Of a stretch of DNA of 50,871 nt, positions 6,784-15,752 are shown piece after piece. The stretch is taken from NCBI GenBank assembly GCA_024231215.1, contig JAAEQR010000175.1, forward strand, positions 1 to 50,871. Reading direction: 5' to 3'. The notes beneath the pieces are model-generated. The model did not search any database. It was not told where the DNA came from and saw only the letters and a list, made by a program, of their open reading frames with translations. The stretch comes from PVC group bacterium (lineage in GTDB: Bacteria; Omnitrophota; Gorgyraeia; B26-G9). Position numbers and translations under genes: made by a program. Position 1 is the stretch's first letter. Each line of letters starts with the position of its first letter.

Positions 6784-7296
6784 ATGATAAGATTTGGGAT
6801 AAAAGATAGTCGAGACTATGAATTTTCTGAAAGTGTGATAGGTATTGCTATTTTTTCTATATGTACTTGTTTTGCAACTTTATTAATTTTTTCAGCAACT
6901 AACGATATAAATGCATTAATAATTGGGTTTATTATTTATCAATTACTTAATATAATTAAAGCTTTTTGTAAATTAACTAGTAAATTTTATTCTAATACAA
7001 AATTTTTCATTATAGATTGTATACCCATAATAGGTGTATCAATGAGAATTATTGAAATACTCTATAATATATATTTACAAATAATAAAAGCTTTTAAAAG
7101 AACAAAACAGGCTTTCATTGAAACTAATAATGAAGAAATGGAATACAGACTTAATAATATAGCTAAAACAAACGAAAGTATAACAAAGAAGATCGAAGAA
7201 GTACAGAAAGACATCAAACAAGTAGATAGCAAAGCAACAAGACGAATAGTAAGGGATATGGAAAGAACAGTTAGAATATTAAATTCTAGCTTCTAA
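6784..7296 (+). CDS. Membrane protein with C-terminal coiled coil
   Basis: A 170-residue protein. Two or three hydrophobic segments (about residues 18-38, 44-62 and 74-95) are followed by a charged coiled-coil-like tail (about 110-165, with KTNESITKKIEEVQKDIKQV). Family unknown. It could anchor a phage process to the inner membrane. A GGAAAATAAGAA ribosome site precedes the ATG. It lies between the fused SH3-like gene and the replication genes. Confidence 0.6.
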   Translation: MIRFGIKDSRDYEFSESVIGIAIFSICTCFATLLIFSATNDINALIIGFIIYQLLNIIKAFCKLTSKFYSNTKFFIIDCIPIIGVSMRIIEILYNIYLQIIKAFKRTKQAFIETNNEEMEYRLNNIAKTNESITKKIEEVQKDIKQVDSKATRRIVRDMERTVRILNSSF

Positions 7297-7306
7297 AGGA
7301 GAGAAA

Positions 7307-8056
7307 ATGAACCTAATTAAAGACAAAGAACAATTCAACAAATTCATAGAGATTCTCCCTAATCTTCAGAATGATGAAGTATACTTTCTTAGTTTAAGTG
7401 CTCGTTCAAAATATTTAACCGATGAAGAAAGAGAACATTATAGACTCGGCAGGACAGAGATGTTTGGAAGGACTATCGTAAAGAAAAAAGAAGATTTTGA
7501 ATTTGCTATGAAAAAACTTGAGGCTAATTTGAAATACAAGACAACAAAGAATGGTTATCCAATTCCAGAAAAAGCCCTTGTAGTATATTGTAATATAAAC
7601 CCTTCATCAATGATTAAGGCATATAATTTGTTTACTACAGAAATGAACAAATTTTATTATGATACATTTCAAGCTATAAGTAATGATAAAGATCCCACGG
7701 TTAATTACGACGGATTTACTAGCATGGAGAGAAAGCTGATGAATGCTGTCCAGAAGTCAAGAGCAAGGAAAGTATATATTGATATTGACATGGATAAAGT
7801 AGGTTTGATTACTTTAAGTAGTTTCGAAGATAAAATATACGATAAAGGCATTGAATATCACACTGTTGAAACTCAAGGAGGATATCACATTTTGATTAGA
7901 ACTAAAACTATTCCTAAGGGCTTCAATTTAGGAAAACTTGTGAAAGATTTTAATGAAATAGCTGTAGAAAATGATGGAGAAGTAGTATTTAATTCAAACC
8001 AGATGGTGCCGGTTTGTGGGACATTGCAGGCTGGGAAATTAGTAAAATTTATTTAA
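7307..8056 (+). CDS. Possible AEP-type primase fold protein
   Basis: A 249-residue protein without a firm family. The C-terminal part shows the order of motifs of archaeo-eukaryotic primases: KVYIDIDMD (D159, D161) for metal binding, then GGYHILI (H194), then a strand with VPVCGT near residue 235. These would catalyse primer or short-strand synthesis. The N-terminal half is unassigned. It is the gene immediately before an SbcD-like nuclease and a DnaG-like primase, which supports a DNA replication or repair role. The assignment rests on motif pattern only. Confidence 0.45.
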   Translation: MNLIKDKEQFNKFIEILPNLQNDEVYFLSLSARSKYLTDEEREHYRLGRTEMFGRTIVKKKEDFEFAMKKLEANLKYKTTKNGYPIPEKALVVYCNINPSSMIKAYNLFTTEMNKFYYDTFQAISNDKDPTVNYDGFTSMERKLMNAVQKSRARKVYIDIDMDKVGLITLSSFEDKIYDKGIEYHTVETQGGYHILIRTKTIPKGFNLGKLVKDFNEIAVENDGEVVFNSNQMVPVCGTLQAGKLVKFI

Positions 8057-8072
8057 GGAGAATAAAAAGTAG

Positions 8073-8101
8073 TTTACAAGTTTTTAGAATTTTATTATAT
8101 T
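8073..8101 (+). promoter_or_regulatory. Early-type promoter
   Basis: TTTACA (8073-8078), a 17-bp spacer, TATATT (8096-8101) within AGTTTAC...TTATTATATTTATAATA, nearly identical to the RNA-array promoter. It drives the nuclease and primase genes. Confidence 0.75.
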
Positions 8102-8123
8102 TATAATAGAGGTAATAAAAATA

Positions 8124-9047
8124 ATGAGTATTATAGTGATATCTGATTTACATATTAAAAATAAAGAACCTTATCTTTCAGCAACAATTAAATTTTTTGA
8201 TTGGTTATTAGAAAATTATAAAGATGAAATTATTATTCAATTAGGAGATTTATTTGATGAATCTAGTCCTCACAACGATCTTAGAAATATGGCAAATAAA
8301 TATTTAACTCAATTTAAAAAAGTATACACAATTGCCGGAAATCATGATTATTCAAAAATTAAAGGATTGGCAACATTACAATTTTCAGAATTTAATAATG
8401 TATTCGTATATGATAAACCTACAATTATAGAAATTGAAAATATGAAATGTCTAATGTTACCTTATCTATATACAAATATGAAAGAACAATATGAACAATT
8501 GAGAGGTAGATATGATTACGTTTTTACTCATATAACTCCTCCAGAATGTGAATTTGGAGACGAAGGGATTCAACTGAATATGGACAGTGTTTATATACAC
8601 GGGCACACCCACACGCAATTAGATTTTCTTGATAATAGAAAACAACAACATTACGTTCTTGGTGTTCCGACAACAACGCGTCACTTGGAACACGAACAGG
8701 TTCACAGGATAGCTGAAATAAAAGACGATAAAGTTTCTTTCATAGAAGTCCCTCAATATTTCACCTTTAGAACTGTAGAATACGGAGATGAGATAAAAGA
8801 AGAGTGGAAGAACGACATAATAAACGTAAAGAATGCTCCGTCAATGAACTCAGTACATGATAAGTATAAAGGGTTTAACATTAGAGATTCAGGTATTTCC
8901 TTAAAGGAATTTAATGAAGATTCTGATGATGCTGTATTTGAGTTTAGTGAGGATGCTTTGCAAAAGTATTTCAGTGAATTTAGCAAGGAAGAGGATCTGC
9001 CTCGAAATAAACATAATACAATAGCAGGATATTTTGATAAAAACTAA
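8124..9047 (+). CDS. SbcD/Mre11-like nuclease (T4 gp47 type)
   Basis: A 307-residue calcineurin-like metallophosphoesterase with the full set of motifs: D8-x-H10, G-D42 (QLGDLFDES), G-N73-H74-D, H136 and H159-G-H161 (YIHGHTHTQ). The family pairs with an SbcC/gp46 ATPase to process DNA ends during recombination-dependent replication. No gp46-like partner is in this window, so it must lie elsewhere or be supplied by the host. A GAGGTAAT site precedes the ATG. It has its own early promoter and is followed 6 nt later by the primase. Confidence 0.88.
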   Translation: MSIIVISDLHIKNKEPYLSATIKFFDWLLENYKDEIIIQLGDLFDESSPHNDLRNMANKYLTQFKKVYTIAGNHDYSKIKGLATLQFSEFNNVFVYDKPTIIEIENMKCLMLPYLYTNMKEQYEQLRGRYDYVFTHITPPECEFGDEGIQLNMDSVYIHGHTHTQLDFLDNRKQQHYVLGVPTTTRHLEHEQVHRIAEIKDDKVSFIEVPQYFTFRTVEYGDEIKEEWKNDIINVKNAPSMNSVHDKYKGFNIRDSGISLKEFNEDSDDAVFEFSEDALQKYFSEFSKEEDLPRNKHNTIAGYFDKN

Positions 9048-9053
9048 TAATAT

Positions 9054-10058
9054 ATGAACAAGCAAATTCCAAAACATAAAATAATCGAGATACTAAACGT
9101 TCTCAATTTAAAGTTCAAGGACTCCAATGGCAAATGGATAAAGTGTCAGTGTCCTTTTCCTGGTCACAACGATAACAGGCCATCTGCAGGTGTTAATATC
9201 CATACTGGCGTATTTAATTGTTTCGGTTGTCACGAGTCTAAGCATATAATAAATGTCGTAATGGATTCATTCAATTGCGACTTCAAGTCAGCCATAAAGA
9301 TGCTTGAGATAGATGCAGACAGTTCTGAAATGCCAATGTCATATAATTTAAATAAAAATGATGATACTACTCAAGAAAATGAACAAAATTTAAAGTCAGA
9401 AAGGAACTTTTCGTCTATGCCTATTGATTTAAGTAAATATTTGTACACAAAGTCAAGAGGGTTCACTAAAGAGTTTTGTGACGAGTTCAATATAGAACTG
9501 GCATTATCTGGCCTTTACAAGGATTACATTATCATTCCAATTCACAGCAACAACGTAGAGACATTTGAAGCTCGTAAGGTGATGGAACACGAATATAATA
9601 TAATGAAAGATGAAGAGCGAATAGGAGATGATGAATATGAATACTATAAAAATAAACCAAAGACATTATACCCAAAAAATAGTTATATCAAAAGGACTCT
9701 GTGGAATTATGGCAATTTAGACTTTGATAAAATATTGTATTTGGTGGAGGGTCTTGGAAGTATACCTAAGATATACTTGAACATTTCTAAGAACGTTACT
9801 TGCACTTTTGGTAGTCAGGTTTCTAAAGAGCAATTGTTGTTATTGAAAAAATTCAAAAAGATAATAGTTATACCAGACAATGATACAGCCGGTTTGTTAT
9901 TTACAGCCAAATTGAATGACAATATTTTTAACTTATGCGTGAAAGATATTTTATATGAAGATACTGATGAAGAATATGTCAATGAGATATTGAATACAAA
10001 GGAAATATTGTCATCAAGTTATTTGGTGAGAAAGACTTTCAAGAGTCCAAAAAATTAA
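9054..10058 (+). CDS. DnaG-like primase (CHC2 zinc finger plus Toprim)
   Basis: A 334-residue protein. The N-terminal zinc ribbon has C33 and H38 (CPFPGH) and C56/C59 (CFGC). The Toprim domain starts around residue 228 with LVEGLGS (E232) and continues to IPDNDTAG (D275, D277). It makes RNA primers for lagging-strand synthesis. No helicase motifs follow, so any partner helicase is encoded separately. It is shorter than cellular DnaG (about 600 residues), as usual for phages. It converges with the leftward gene at 10064 without a visible terminator. Confidence 0.88.
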   Translation: MNKQIPKHKIIEILNVLNLKFKDSNGKWIKCQCPFPGHNDNRPSAGVNIHTGVFNCFGCHESKHIINVVMDSFNCDFKSAIKMLEIDADSSEMPMSYNLNKNDDTTQENEQNLKSERNFSSMPIDLSKYLYTKSRGFTKEFCDEFNIELALSGLYKDYIIIPIHSNNVETFEARKVMEHEYNIMKDEERIGDDEYEYYKNKPKTLYPKNSYIKRTLWNYGNLDFDKILYLVEGLGSIPKIYLNISKNVTCTFGSQVSKEQLLLLKKFKKIIVIPDNDTAGLLFTAKLNDNIFNLCVKDILYEDTDEEYVNEILNTKEILSSSYLVRKTFKSPKN

Positions 10059-10063
10059 ACAAA

Positions 10064-10387
10064 TTAAAAATAAGTAGTTGAAACTAATTTAATTTCTCCT
10101 TCTTCCAACATGAACGGCTTACCTTTTATCTCTAGTTTTATTTCAGAACTGTCATAGATATTATAGGCAATTTTAACTTTAATTTTATCTATGGATCCTA
10201 AGAAATCTCCATCGATAAATTCATTAAAATCAAGCTCTGGTTGTACTTCCCACGACAAGAAAAAATTATCTGATTCTAAAGATTGTCTGTTTGGACGAAT
10301 AGCCTTAAAAAACTCTTGAGTATCTTTAGAATTTATATTTTTTCTAATCTTATTCAGATTAGTCTTTGCTAATTTATATTTATTCAT
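10064..10387 (-). CDS. Hypothetical protein (107 aa)
   Basis: No family is recognised. The start at 10387 (MNKYKLAKTNL) is chosen because its ATG overlaps the TGA of a small upstream Cys-rich frame (ATGA coupling). A longer GTG-initiated reading to 10435 is possible. The C-terminal half looks beta-rich (IDKIKVKIAYNIYDSSEIK). It belongs to the leftward operon started at the late motif near 11653. Confidence 0.55.
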   Translation of the reverse strand: MNKYKLAKTNLNKIRKNINSKDTQEFFKAIRPNRQSLESDNFFLSWEVQPELDFNEFIDGDFLGSIDKIKVKIAYNIYDSSEIKLEIKGKPFMLEEGEIKLVSTTYF

Positions 10388-10458
10388 ATACAGTAGATGC
10401 ACGCGTGAACAATAGAACAACCGCATTTTGGACACCTTTTTGTTTTAGAATCTCTCAA
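10384..10458 (-). CDS. Micro-protein with zinc-ribbon-like cysteines (24 aa)
   Basis: From a TTG start the frame reads MRDSKTKRCPKCGCSIVHAC, followed by IYCI, then TGA. C9xxC12 and C20xxC23 are spaced like a zinc ribbon. It overlaps the 3' end of the peptidase gene in another frame and its stop overlaps the next ATG. The open frame extends upstream with another Cys (KKCGG) but no ATG. The tight coupling and four cysteines argue for a real gene; the missing standard start argues against. Confidence 0.4.
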   Translation of the reverse strand: MRDSKTKRCPKCGCSIVHACIYCI

Positions 10459-11134
10459 TAATCTGCCCCCACATTTTTTGATTCTTTTGATCTTTCATAA
10501 CCAAGCTAGCAGGGTATTCAGCGTATTCACCCTTCTCATGAGATTTATATTTGTCATGTAAAGCATTTCCGAAAGGGTCCATGACAATTATATTGTTGTT
10601 GCTTTCATTATAACCAACTCCGCAAACTATGTGACCAGCCACCTTGCTCACTGTCTTGAAATTCCCGTGCAATACAATAGGCATTTTAGATTTATCCAAG
10701 TGAGTGATGTAATCGTTTAATGAAATTTGTGTACTAAACGTAGCCTTGAAATACAAATGGTTCATCAATTTATTGAATATCATTGACTCAACGTGAGCTA
10801 TGACTCTTGGTTTGTAATCCAACATCCAGTTTCCGTATTTGGAGATGTTCTGTTTTATCCAATTCTTTGTTTCTTTTGATTGCGAGGTTTTAGAAATGTA
10901 ATCTTCCAATTGCATGTTCAAAGGGCAACCAATTTCGTACTCACTATTTCCAGCCAGTTTCAAACACCAGTACATAGCCATTGCCATTGAAGTTGGATAA
11001 CAAGAGGTTGATGAAAACCACTTGTTATCAGTCTGAGTTAAGTAGGGAAAAGATTCTAATTTGTTTTTCATGTCGATAGTTTTCCTTGGAAAATTTAAGT
11101 TATTATAAGTTGATTTGAATATATTTTTAAACAT
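10445..11134 (-). CDS. C39-like cysteine peptidase
   Basis: A 229-residue protein with papain-like order of catalytic residues: C45 in STSCYPTSM, H168 in AGHIVCGVGY, D186 in VMDPFGN. These match the C39/C39-like peptidase family. In phages such domains act in lysis or particle maturation, or as effectors; no signal peptide or cell-wall-binding repeat is visible, so the target is open. Its ATG overlaps the TAA of the upstream gene (TAATG). Confidence 0.72.
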   Translation of the reverse strand: MFKNIFKSTYNNLNFPRKTIDMKNKLESFPYLTQTDNKWFSSTSCYPTSMAMAMYWCLKLAGNSEYEIGCPLNMQLEDYISKTSQSKETKNWIKQNISKYGNWMLDYKPRVIAHVESMIFNKLMNHLYFKATFSTQISLNDYITHLDKSKMPIVLHGNFKTVSKVAGHIVCGVGYNESNNNIIVMDPFGNALHDKYKSHEKGEYAEYPASLVMKDQKNQKMWGQIIERF

Positions 11135-11628
11135 TATTCTTCTTCAATAATCATGTATTTAAGAAGAATCTCGTAAGTTTCTCCGTCAATATCGTCGGGC
11201 ACCAAATCGTCATCAATTTTAATAATGTTGATTTCAACTTCTTCCTTGAGTTCTTCGTTGTAGTTATTGACTTGAATTTCCCTCTCCTCAATGTCAATTT
11301 TGTATTCTTCTTGCAGGATATTAATTTCTTCGTTGAAACAATTTGTGTCTTCAATATCGAAGAAGGCCATTTCCTGACCGTTGACTTTTTGTGTTTTTGA
11401 CTTTGGATTCCCGTTCTCGTCCTTGACTGCATATTTTCTTATGAGGTCGTTTCTCTTGTTTTCGAAGGCAGTATATTTTTCAGATTGCTTCATAGTTTCT
11501 TCAAAAATATCAATTTCAGCCTGTACTTCCCTCAAATTTTTCAACACTGGTTTTAAATATTTTTTGTTTTTGTACTTTTTTGCATTTTCTAGTCCTTTCT
11601 TGAATTCGTATAGATTTTCGTTTATCAT
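11134..11628 (-). CDS. Hypothetical acidic helical protein (164 aa)
   Basis: No known family. It is very charged and helix-rich (repeated Glu/Lys/Asn, for example ENAKKYKNKKYLKPVLKN), with a strongly acidic C-terminus. It may be a coiled-coil or chaperone-like partner of the peptidase that follows. An AGGAGAATCTACT ribosome site supports the ATG. First gene after the late motif at 11653-11666. Confidence 0.6.
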   Translation of the reverse strand: MINENLYEFKKGLENAKKYKNKKYLKPVLKNLREVQAEIDIFEETMKQSEKYTAFENKRNDLIRKYAVKDENGNPKSKTQKVNGQEMAFFDIEDTNCFNEEINILQEEYKIDIEEREIQVNNYNEELKEEVEINIIKIDDDLVPDDIDGETYEILLKYMIIEEE

Positions 11629-11652
11629 AGTAGATTCTCCTATTATTTAATT

Positions 11653-11666
11653 TATTTATTAGTAAT
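11653..11666 (-). promoter_or_regulatory. Late promoter motif for 11628-10064 operon
   Basis: Minus-strand ATTACTAATAAATA, 24 nt before the start codon of the 11134-11628 gene, with a good ribosome site in between. Confidence 0.75.
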
Positions 11667-11699
11667 GTTTGATTTTTTTCTATTTTTACAAAAAAGTTG

Positions 11700-11728
11700 T
11701 TTACTTTTCATATAGAATGTATTATATT
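11700..11728 (+). promoter_or_regulatory. Early-type promoter for astacin gene
   Basis: TTTACT (11700-11705), a 17-bp spacer, TATATT (11723-11728), embedded in AAAAAGTTGTTTACTTTT. AAGGAGGTAG lies before the ATG at 11762. Divergent from the late motif at 11653. Confidence 0.78.
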
Positions 11729-11761
11729 TGTATTAGATGGTAATTAAATAAGGAGGTAGTT

Positions 11762-12469
11762 ATGAAAAAATTAATGATATTGGTTGTTTTGGTTGGATTA
11801 TTTAGCGGGTGTGAATATGTCGATGACAAATTAATCGAACCAGTAATAGATTATGTTGAGGATCAAATAGAAGATACAAGATATTCAAAGTCTCCAAGAG
11901 AAAGTAAGGCAAGAAAATGGACTGACGGAATTGTTTATTACAAGTGGCATGATAATGTGACAGAAGATGCTAAAAATATTATTGTAAGCTGTATGATGGA
12001 TTTCGAGGATATCAGTTCTCTTCAGTTTATTGAGGATGGAAGTCAGGAGTATTTTGTTACTATAAAATTGGGGAATGAGAATTCAGTTTCAGATGTTGGG
12101 ATGCACAAAAATGTAATAATGCAATTATTACAAAATACATCAAGAAAAACAATTAAACATGAATTAGGACACGTAATAGGATTACATCATGAACATCAAA
12201 GAGAAGATCGAGACAGCTATATAAAAATACATTGGGAAAATATAATTAAAAATGAATACCATAATTTTGTAATTGTAAGAAGTAGTTTAATTCCTGTAAA
12301 TTTATTTAAATACGATAAAAAAAGCTTTTTGCACTATCATTTTAGAAATTATTCAAAAAATGAACACACTACCTTTTCTCCTACAGAGGGAAGTTTTTTA
12401 GATTTTTATATTCAACCTCATATTATTTGGACAGATATTGATAAATTAAAAATTCAATATCTATATTGA
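11762..12469 (+). CDS. Astacin-type zinc metallopeptidase, predicted lipoprotein
   Basis: A 235-residue protein. It has a lipoprotein signal with lipobox LFSGC (Cys17), then an M12A peptidase domain. The signature HELGHVIGLHHEHQREDR is perfect (H133, E134, H137, H143, E144, R147, D149, R150); Zn is held by the three His, and E134 is the general base. The Met-turn is SFLHY (188-192) where astacins have SxMHY, so Met is replaced by Leu; the zinc-associated Tyr is kept. It would be anchored in the host envelope. It stands alone with its own promoter between leftward genes, like a moron. Very unusual in a phage. Confidence 0.85.
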   Translation: MKKLMILVVLVGLFSGCEYVDDKLIEPVIDYVEDQIEDTRYSKSPRESKARKWTDGIVYYKWHDNVTEDAKNIIVSCMMDFEDISSLQFIEDGSQEYFVTIKLGNENSVSDVGMHKNVIMQLLQNTSRKTIKHELGHVIGLHHEHQREDRDSYIKIHWENIIKNEYHNFVIVRSSLIPVNLFKYDKKSFLHYHFRNYSKNEHTTFSPTEGSFLDFYIQPHIIWTDIDKLKIQYLY

Positions 12470-12479
12470 AAAATAATTA

Positions 12480-14603
12480 TTATGCCTCATAGAGTATATA
12501 AATATATAGAGGTGCATTATTAAATGCTGATGTATCAAAAAAAGAACCATTATCTCTTGAAAATCTTATATCACTACCATTTATATACCAAGATGAAACA
12601 ACAGAACCTGAAGCATCACAGAGTATTGGATAATATATGCTGTCCGTATTTCTTCTTACAAGGACTGAAACATGACGAATATCTGAATGAGTCAGTCCAT
12701 GAGCAACATCTTTAGTTCCGTCCGTATCCATATTCCAATTTGTTGAAATAACCTTTGTCTTTAAAACAGTTCCACTTGCCCCGGCATCAACTCCACCAGC
12801 AAAGGAAGCAGCACCCAAATTAGTTATACTTGCATACTCAGTACTGCCATTCTTGACAACAAAAGCATCACCCGTTGCACTGACTTCAAGGTGAATTCCA
12901 CCAGCTACAACTCCGATTGATGTTGGATTATTTGTTGATATTGCTCCTGTTGCACTTATAAAAACTCTTTCTACATTATTTGTGTATATTGAAACCGGAT
13001 AGCTTGAAGTTGTCATGATCCTCAAGCCTACTGTATTCCTTGTGTCATATGGAAGATCTACTTGAACATGAGAAGACGAACCCCATCCGAGTTTAATTCC
13101 TGGAGCATAAGCAGATGAAGGATCTGTTTTTATATTTATATAATTATTACGTTCATCATCCCCATTTCCAAGATTAAATATCTCATCTAAATTGGAAGTA
13201 TTCACCCCGACATTGCCTGATGAGTCGATGGTCATTCTAACATTTGAATTTGTTGAAAAATGCATAGGAACTGCTCCAGAGGCTCTTATCAATAAAGCCG
13301 AAGCCGAAGCCGAACCAATAGTAAGTAAATCTGCATTTGTAACTCCGTCTGTAGTACCTGTTCGTGTTGAACCTGATGCAACCAATTCAAGAAAAGAAAC
13401 ATCAGACTTTGTTGGAACAGTATGACAATATAAAGAAGCCACATTATTTTGAACAAGAAACTTTTCAGAGGTTGGCGCTCCTCCTATCCCGACATTGCCT
13501 GATGAGTCTATTCTCATTGCTTCAGAAGCATTAGTATAAAACAACATCCTATTGTTTGTGTGGTCATATGTTACTTGTCCTATATCTCCATCACCTGAAT
13601 CTCCAAAACATAATGACCCATAAGAAGTATTGCCTGACAAAATAGTTATTCCAGAATTGCCCGATCCCTCAGCAACTATATCATCGTATGCAGAATTGGC
13701 AGTACCCCCAGAAGATGCAGACTGGACATGTAATTTGTATGAAGGAGTAACCCCTATCCCAACATTGCCTGATGAGTCTATTCTCATTGCTTCATTTCCA
13801 GCAGTACTTATTGCAATTGTGTCTGCTGCTGGGAACCAGATTCCCGTGTTCGCATCCCCAGTATTGTAGATAGAAGGGGTTAATTCGGCCCCATTAGGCA
13901 CAGATAGATAGTTAGTTAAAGTCAGGAGACCCGAAATATTAGTCACAGCAAGAGACGCTGTTCCTGTGACTCTAAATGTTCCTGATATATCCATACTATA
14001 TGATGGGGTTGTATCGTTTATCCCGATTCTACCATTAGCTTGATCTACAAATAAAGTAGAACCGCCAATATTGATTCCAGTATTTGTAATTCTTTCAGAA
14101 ATTGTGTCTACCTTGAGAGTATTTTCTACAACCAAGTTATAGTCGCTATCAAATATTCCAACAGTTCTCGTGTCAGTGCTCAATGAGGAAATTGTAGTCC
14201 CTCCACTGTAAGTTATCTCGCATATAACAACATCGGTGTCCAAAACAGTATATGTAGAAATATTTTCATACGCAAAATCTATGTAATTCTGTATTACGTC
14301 ATCCCATGTATACCTCATCACAAGAAGAGTATCGTTAGAGGAAGACGGAGCGTTTACTCCATCCAGCACTATGGCTGAACTTGTTGTTATATTGACAGTT
14401 TTGTCTAAACTTGTTCCCAAACCTGAGTTGAACACGGATTGAAATGGTTGAAATGTTACATAAGATCCGTCATGTGACACAGCCCCGCCCTGATATATGC
14501 CATGCTTGACGATACCCCTCAGCAAGGTGTTGAATTCCTTTCCTTGCAATGGGTGCTTAAAGTCGAATGTTATATTTTGATTACCTAAGTCTGTTGAGCT
14601 CAT
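12480..14603 (-). CDS. Tail fibre/receptor-binding protein with repeats
   Basis: A 707-residue protein. Several copies of RIDSSGNVGIG-type beta repeats (around residues 185-470) are typical of trimeric phage fibres. The C-terminal part (about 620-707) has SDIRHVSVLVRRN and ends in YIYILYEA, probably the tip domain; no chaperone domain (endosialidase-type) is seen. An AGAGGAAATAGAAA site precedes the ATG. It is the last gene of the leftward baseplate operon and would attach to the preceding baseplate protein. Long near-identical DNA repeats lie inside it. Confidence 0.8.
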   Translation of the reverse strand: MSSTDLGNQNITFDFKHPLQGKEFNTLLRGIVKHGIYQGGAVSHDGSYVTFQPFQSVFNSGLGTSLDKTVNITTSSAIVLDGVNAPSSSNDTLLVMRYTWDDVIQNYIDFAYENISTYTVLDTDVVICEITYSGGTTISSLSTDTRTVGIFDSDYNLVVENTLKVDTISERITNTGINIGGSTLFVDQANGRIGINDTTPSYSMDISGTFRVTGTASLAVTNISGLLTLTNYLSVPNGAELTPSIYNTGDANTGIWFPAADTIAISTAGNEAMRIDSSGNVGIGVTPSYKLHVQSASSGGTANSAYDDIVAEGSGNSGITILSGNTSYGSLCFGDSGDGDIGQVTYDHTNNRMLFYTNASEAMRIDSSGNVGIGGAPTSEKFLVQNNVASLYCHTVPTKSDVSFLELVASGSTRTGTTDGVTNADLLTIGSASASALLIRASGAVPMHFSTNSNVRMTIDSSGNVGVNTSNLDEIFNLGNGDDERNNYINIKTDPSSAYAPGIKLGWGSSSHVQVDLPYDTRNTVGLRIMTTSSYPVSIYTNNVERVFISATGAISTNNPTSIGVVAGGIHLEVSATGDAFVVKNGSTEYASITNLGAASFAGGVDAGASGTVLKTKVISTNWNMDTDGTKDVAHGLTHSDIRHVSVLVRRNTDSIYYPILCDASGSVVSSWYINGSDIRFSRDNGSFFDTSAFNNAPLYIYILYEA
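13484..13794. repeat. Direct repeat pair in tail fibre gene
   Basis: Two 41-bp copies at 13484-13524 and 13754-13794 differ at one base. A partial third copy is near 13207-13227 (ACATTGCCTGATGAGTC). They encode the RIDSSGNVGIG repeats and could support recombination between fibre segments. Confidence 0.75.
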
Positions 14604-14621
14604 TTTCTATTTCCTCTTTTT

Positions 14622-15743
14622 TTAAACTAAATTTATATCTAATTGAATGCTACTATAAAAATTATTACTGTAATTTATTTCTGGCAGATGTGCGTAATAT
14701 ATACATTCGCTTTCTGTATCTATTAGGGCAAATTCTGTGAAGTCTATGAATTTCCCTGTTTTCGTTAAAATTTTTCTTGCATTGTATCTTGACGACCCCT
14801 GGGAAATTACTTTAAATTCGTCAGCGTTATAGGAAGCCACCAAGTTATTTACCCCGGTTATTACCACCCCGCTTATCGTCTCGTATTCTCCGTTCCCAAA
14901 TTCAATCGTGTTTATGCAACCACTTGATAAGTCACACGCTTGATGTTTTGAAGTTACGTATCCAGATAGAGTTTCGTCATAGCTGACATACAGTTCGTTG
15001 TTGATAGAACCAGAATGGGTGTCAATAGTTAGTTTTGGTTCTAGGTGCAGTACTTCAGTCCTTCTCTTGTTTTGAAACAAGTCACTGTAATACGATTCTA
15101 CCGTATTCGTGCTTATGAATTCATCTTCACTTTCAATAAAATTAAATTTGTATTCCACAAGTATATGCCTAGTTATTGTAGATAAGATTGTATTTTCATC
15201 CAAGGTTGTTGGAGTTTCTCCTCCTTCTGGGTCTAGATATATTTCTGGTAATCCTGTAGATGCTGGGTCCGCGTAAACCGGATTGCCATCTATGTAATAC
15301 AAGATGTTATCAGCCTCCTGATCCATATATATCGGAGTGTCAGATTCGTTGGAAGACTTCCACCCTATAAACGGGTTCAATGTCAGGTCCTCTTCCAAAA
15401 AACACGGATACACGTTGCCGGTTAGATTAAAATTGTTGAATATGTAATCGTAAGAAATTGACGTTGTCCTGTTTGATATTCTGGGAACAATTGATAGGAG
15501 TTCTTTCCTCAAATAGCTCAAAGTGGATGTGTATCCGTCTCTGTAATTAATATCATAGCCAAGAAACTTTCCAAAACCCAATATTTGTTCATCAGTCATA
15601 TTTTCCAAAACAAATTGAGTTTGAATAATATCAATTTTGTCAGTTTTTATCTCAGTGAAAACCGACTGAATGACTTCCATCAATTCGCCCCATCTTCCAG
15701 TTCTAATGTTTGACGGTAGTAATTTTTTAAAATCTATTCCCAT
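14622..15743 (-). CDS. Baseplate/tail-fibre connector protein
   Basis: A 373-residue protein. The N-terminus (MGIDFKKLLPSNIRTGRWGELMEVIQS) and DEQILGFGKFLGYDI resemble tail protein I / gp7-like baseplate periphery proteins that follow the J-like wedge protein. Residues about 230-373 are beta-rich. It lies between the J-like protein and the tail fibre, which is the expected place for a connector. The specific family is not certain. Confidence 0.6.
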   Translation of the reverse strand: MGIDFKKLLPSNIRTGRWGELMEVIQSVFTEIKTDKIDIIQTQFVLENMTDEQILGFGKFLGYDINYRDGYTSTLSYLRKELLSIVPRISNRTTSISYDYIFNNFNLTGNVYPCFLEEDLTLNPFIGWKSSNESDTPIYMDQEADNILYYIDGNPVYADPASTGLPEIYLDPEGGETPTTLDENTILSTITRHILVEYKFNFIESEDEFISTNTVESYYSDLFQNKRRTEVLHLEPKLTIDTHSGSINNELYVSYDETLSGYVTSKHQACDLSSGCINTIEFGNGEYETISGVVITGVNNLVASYNADEFKVISQGSSRYNARKILTKTGKFIDFTEFALIDTESECIYYAHLPEINYSNNFYSSIQLDINLV

Positions 15744-15752
15744 ATTATGTCC

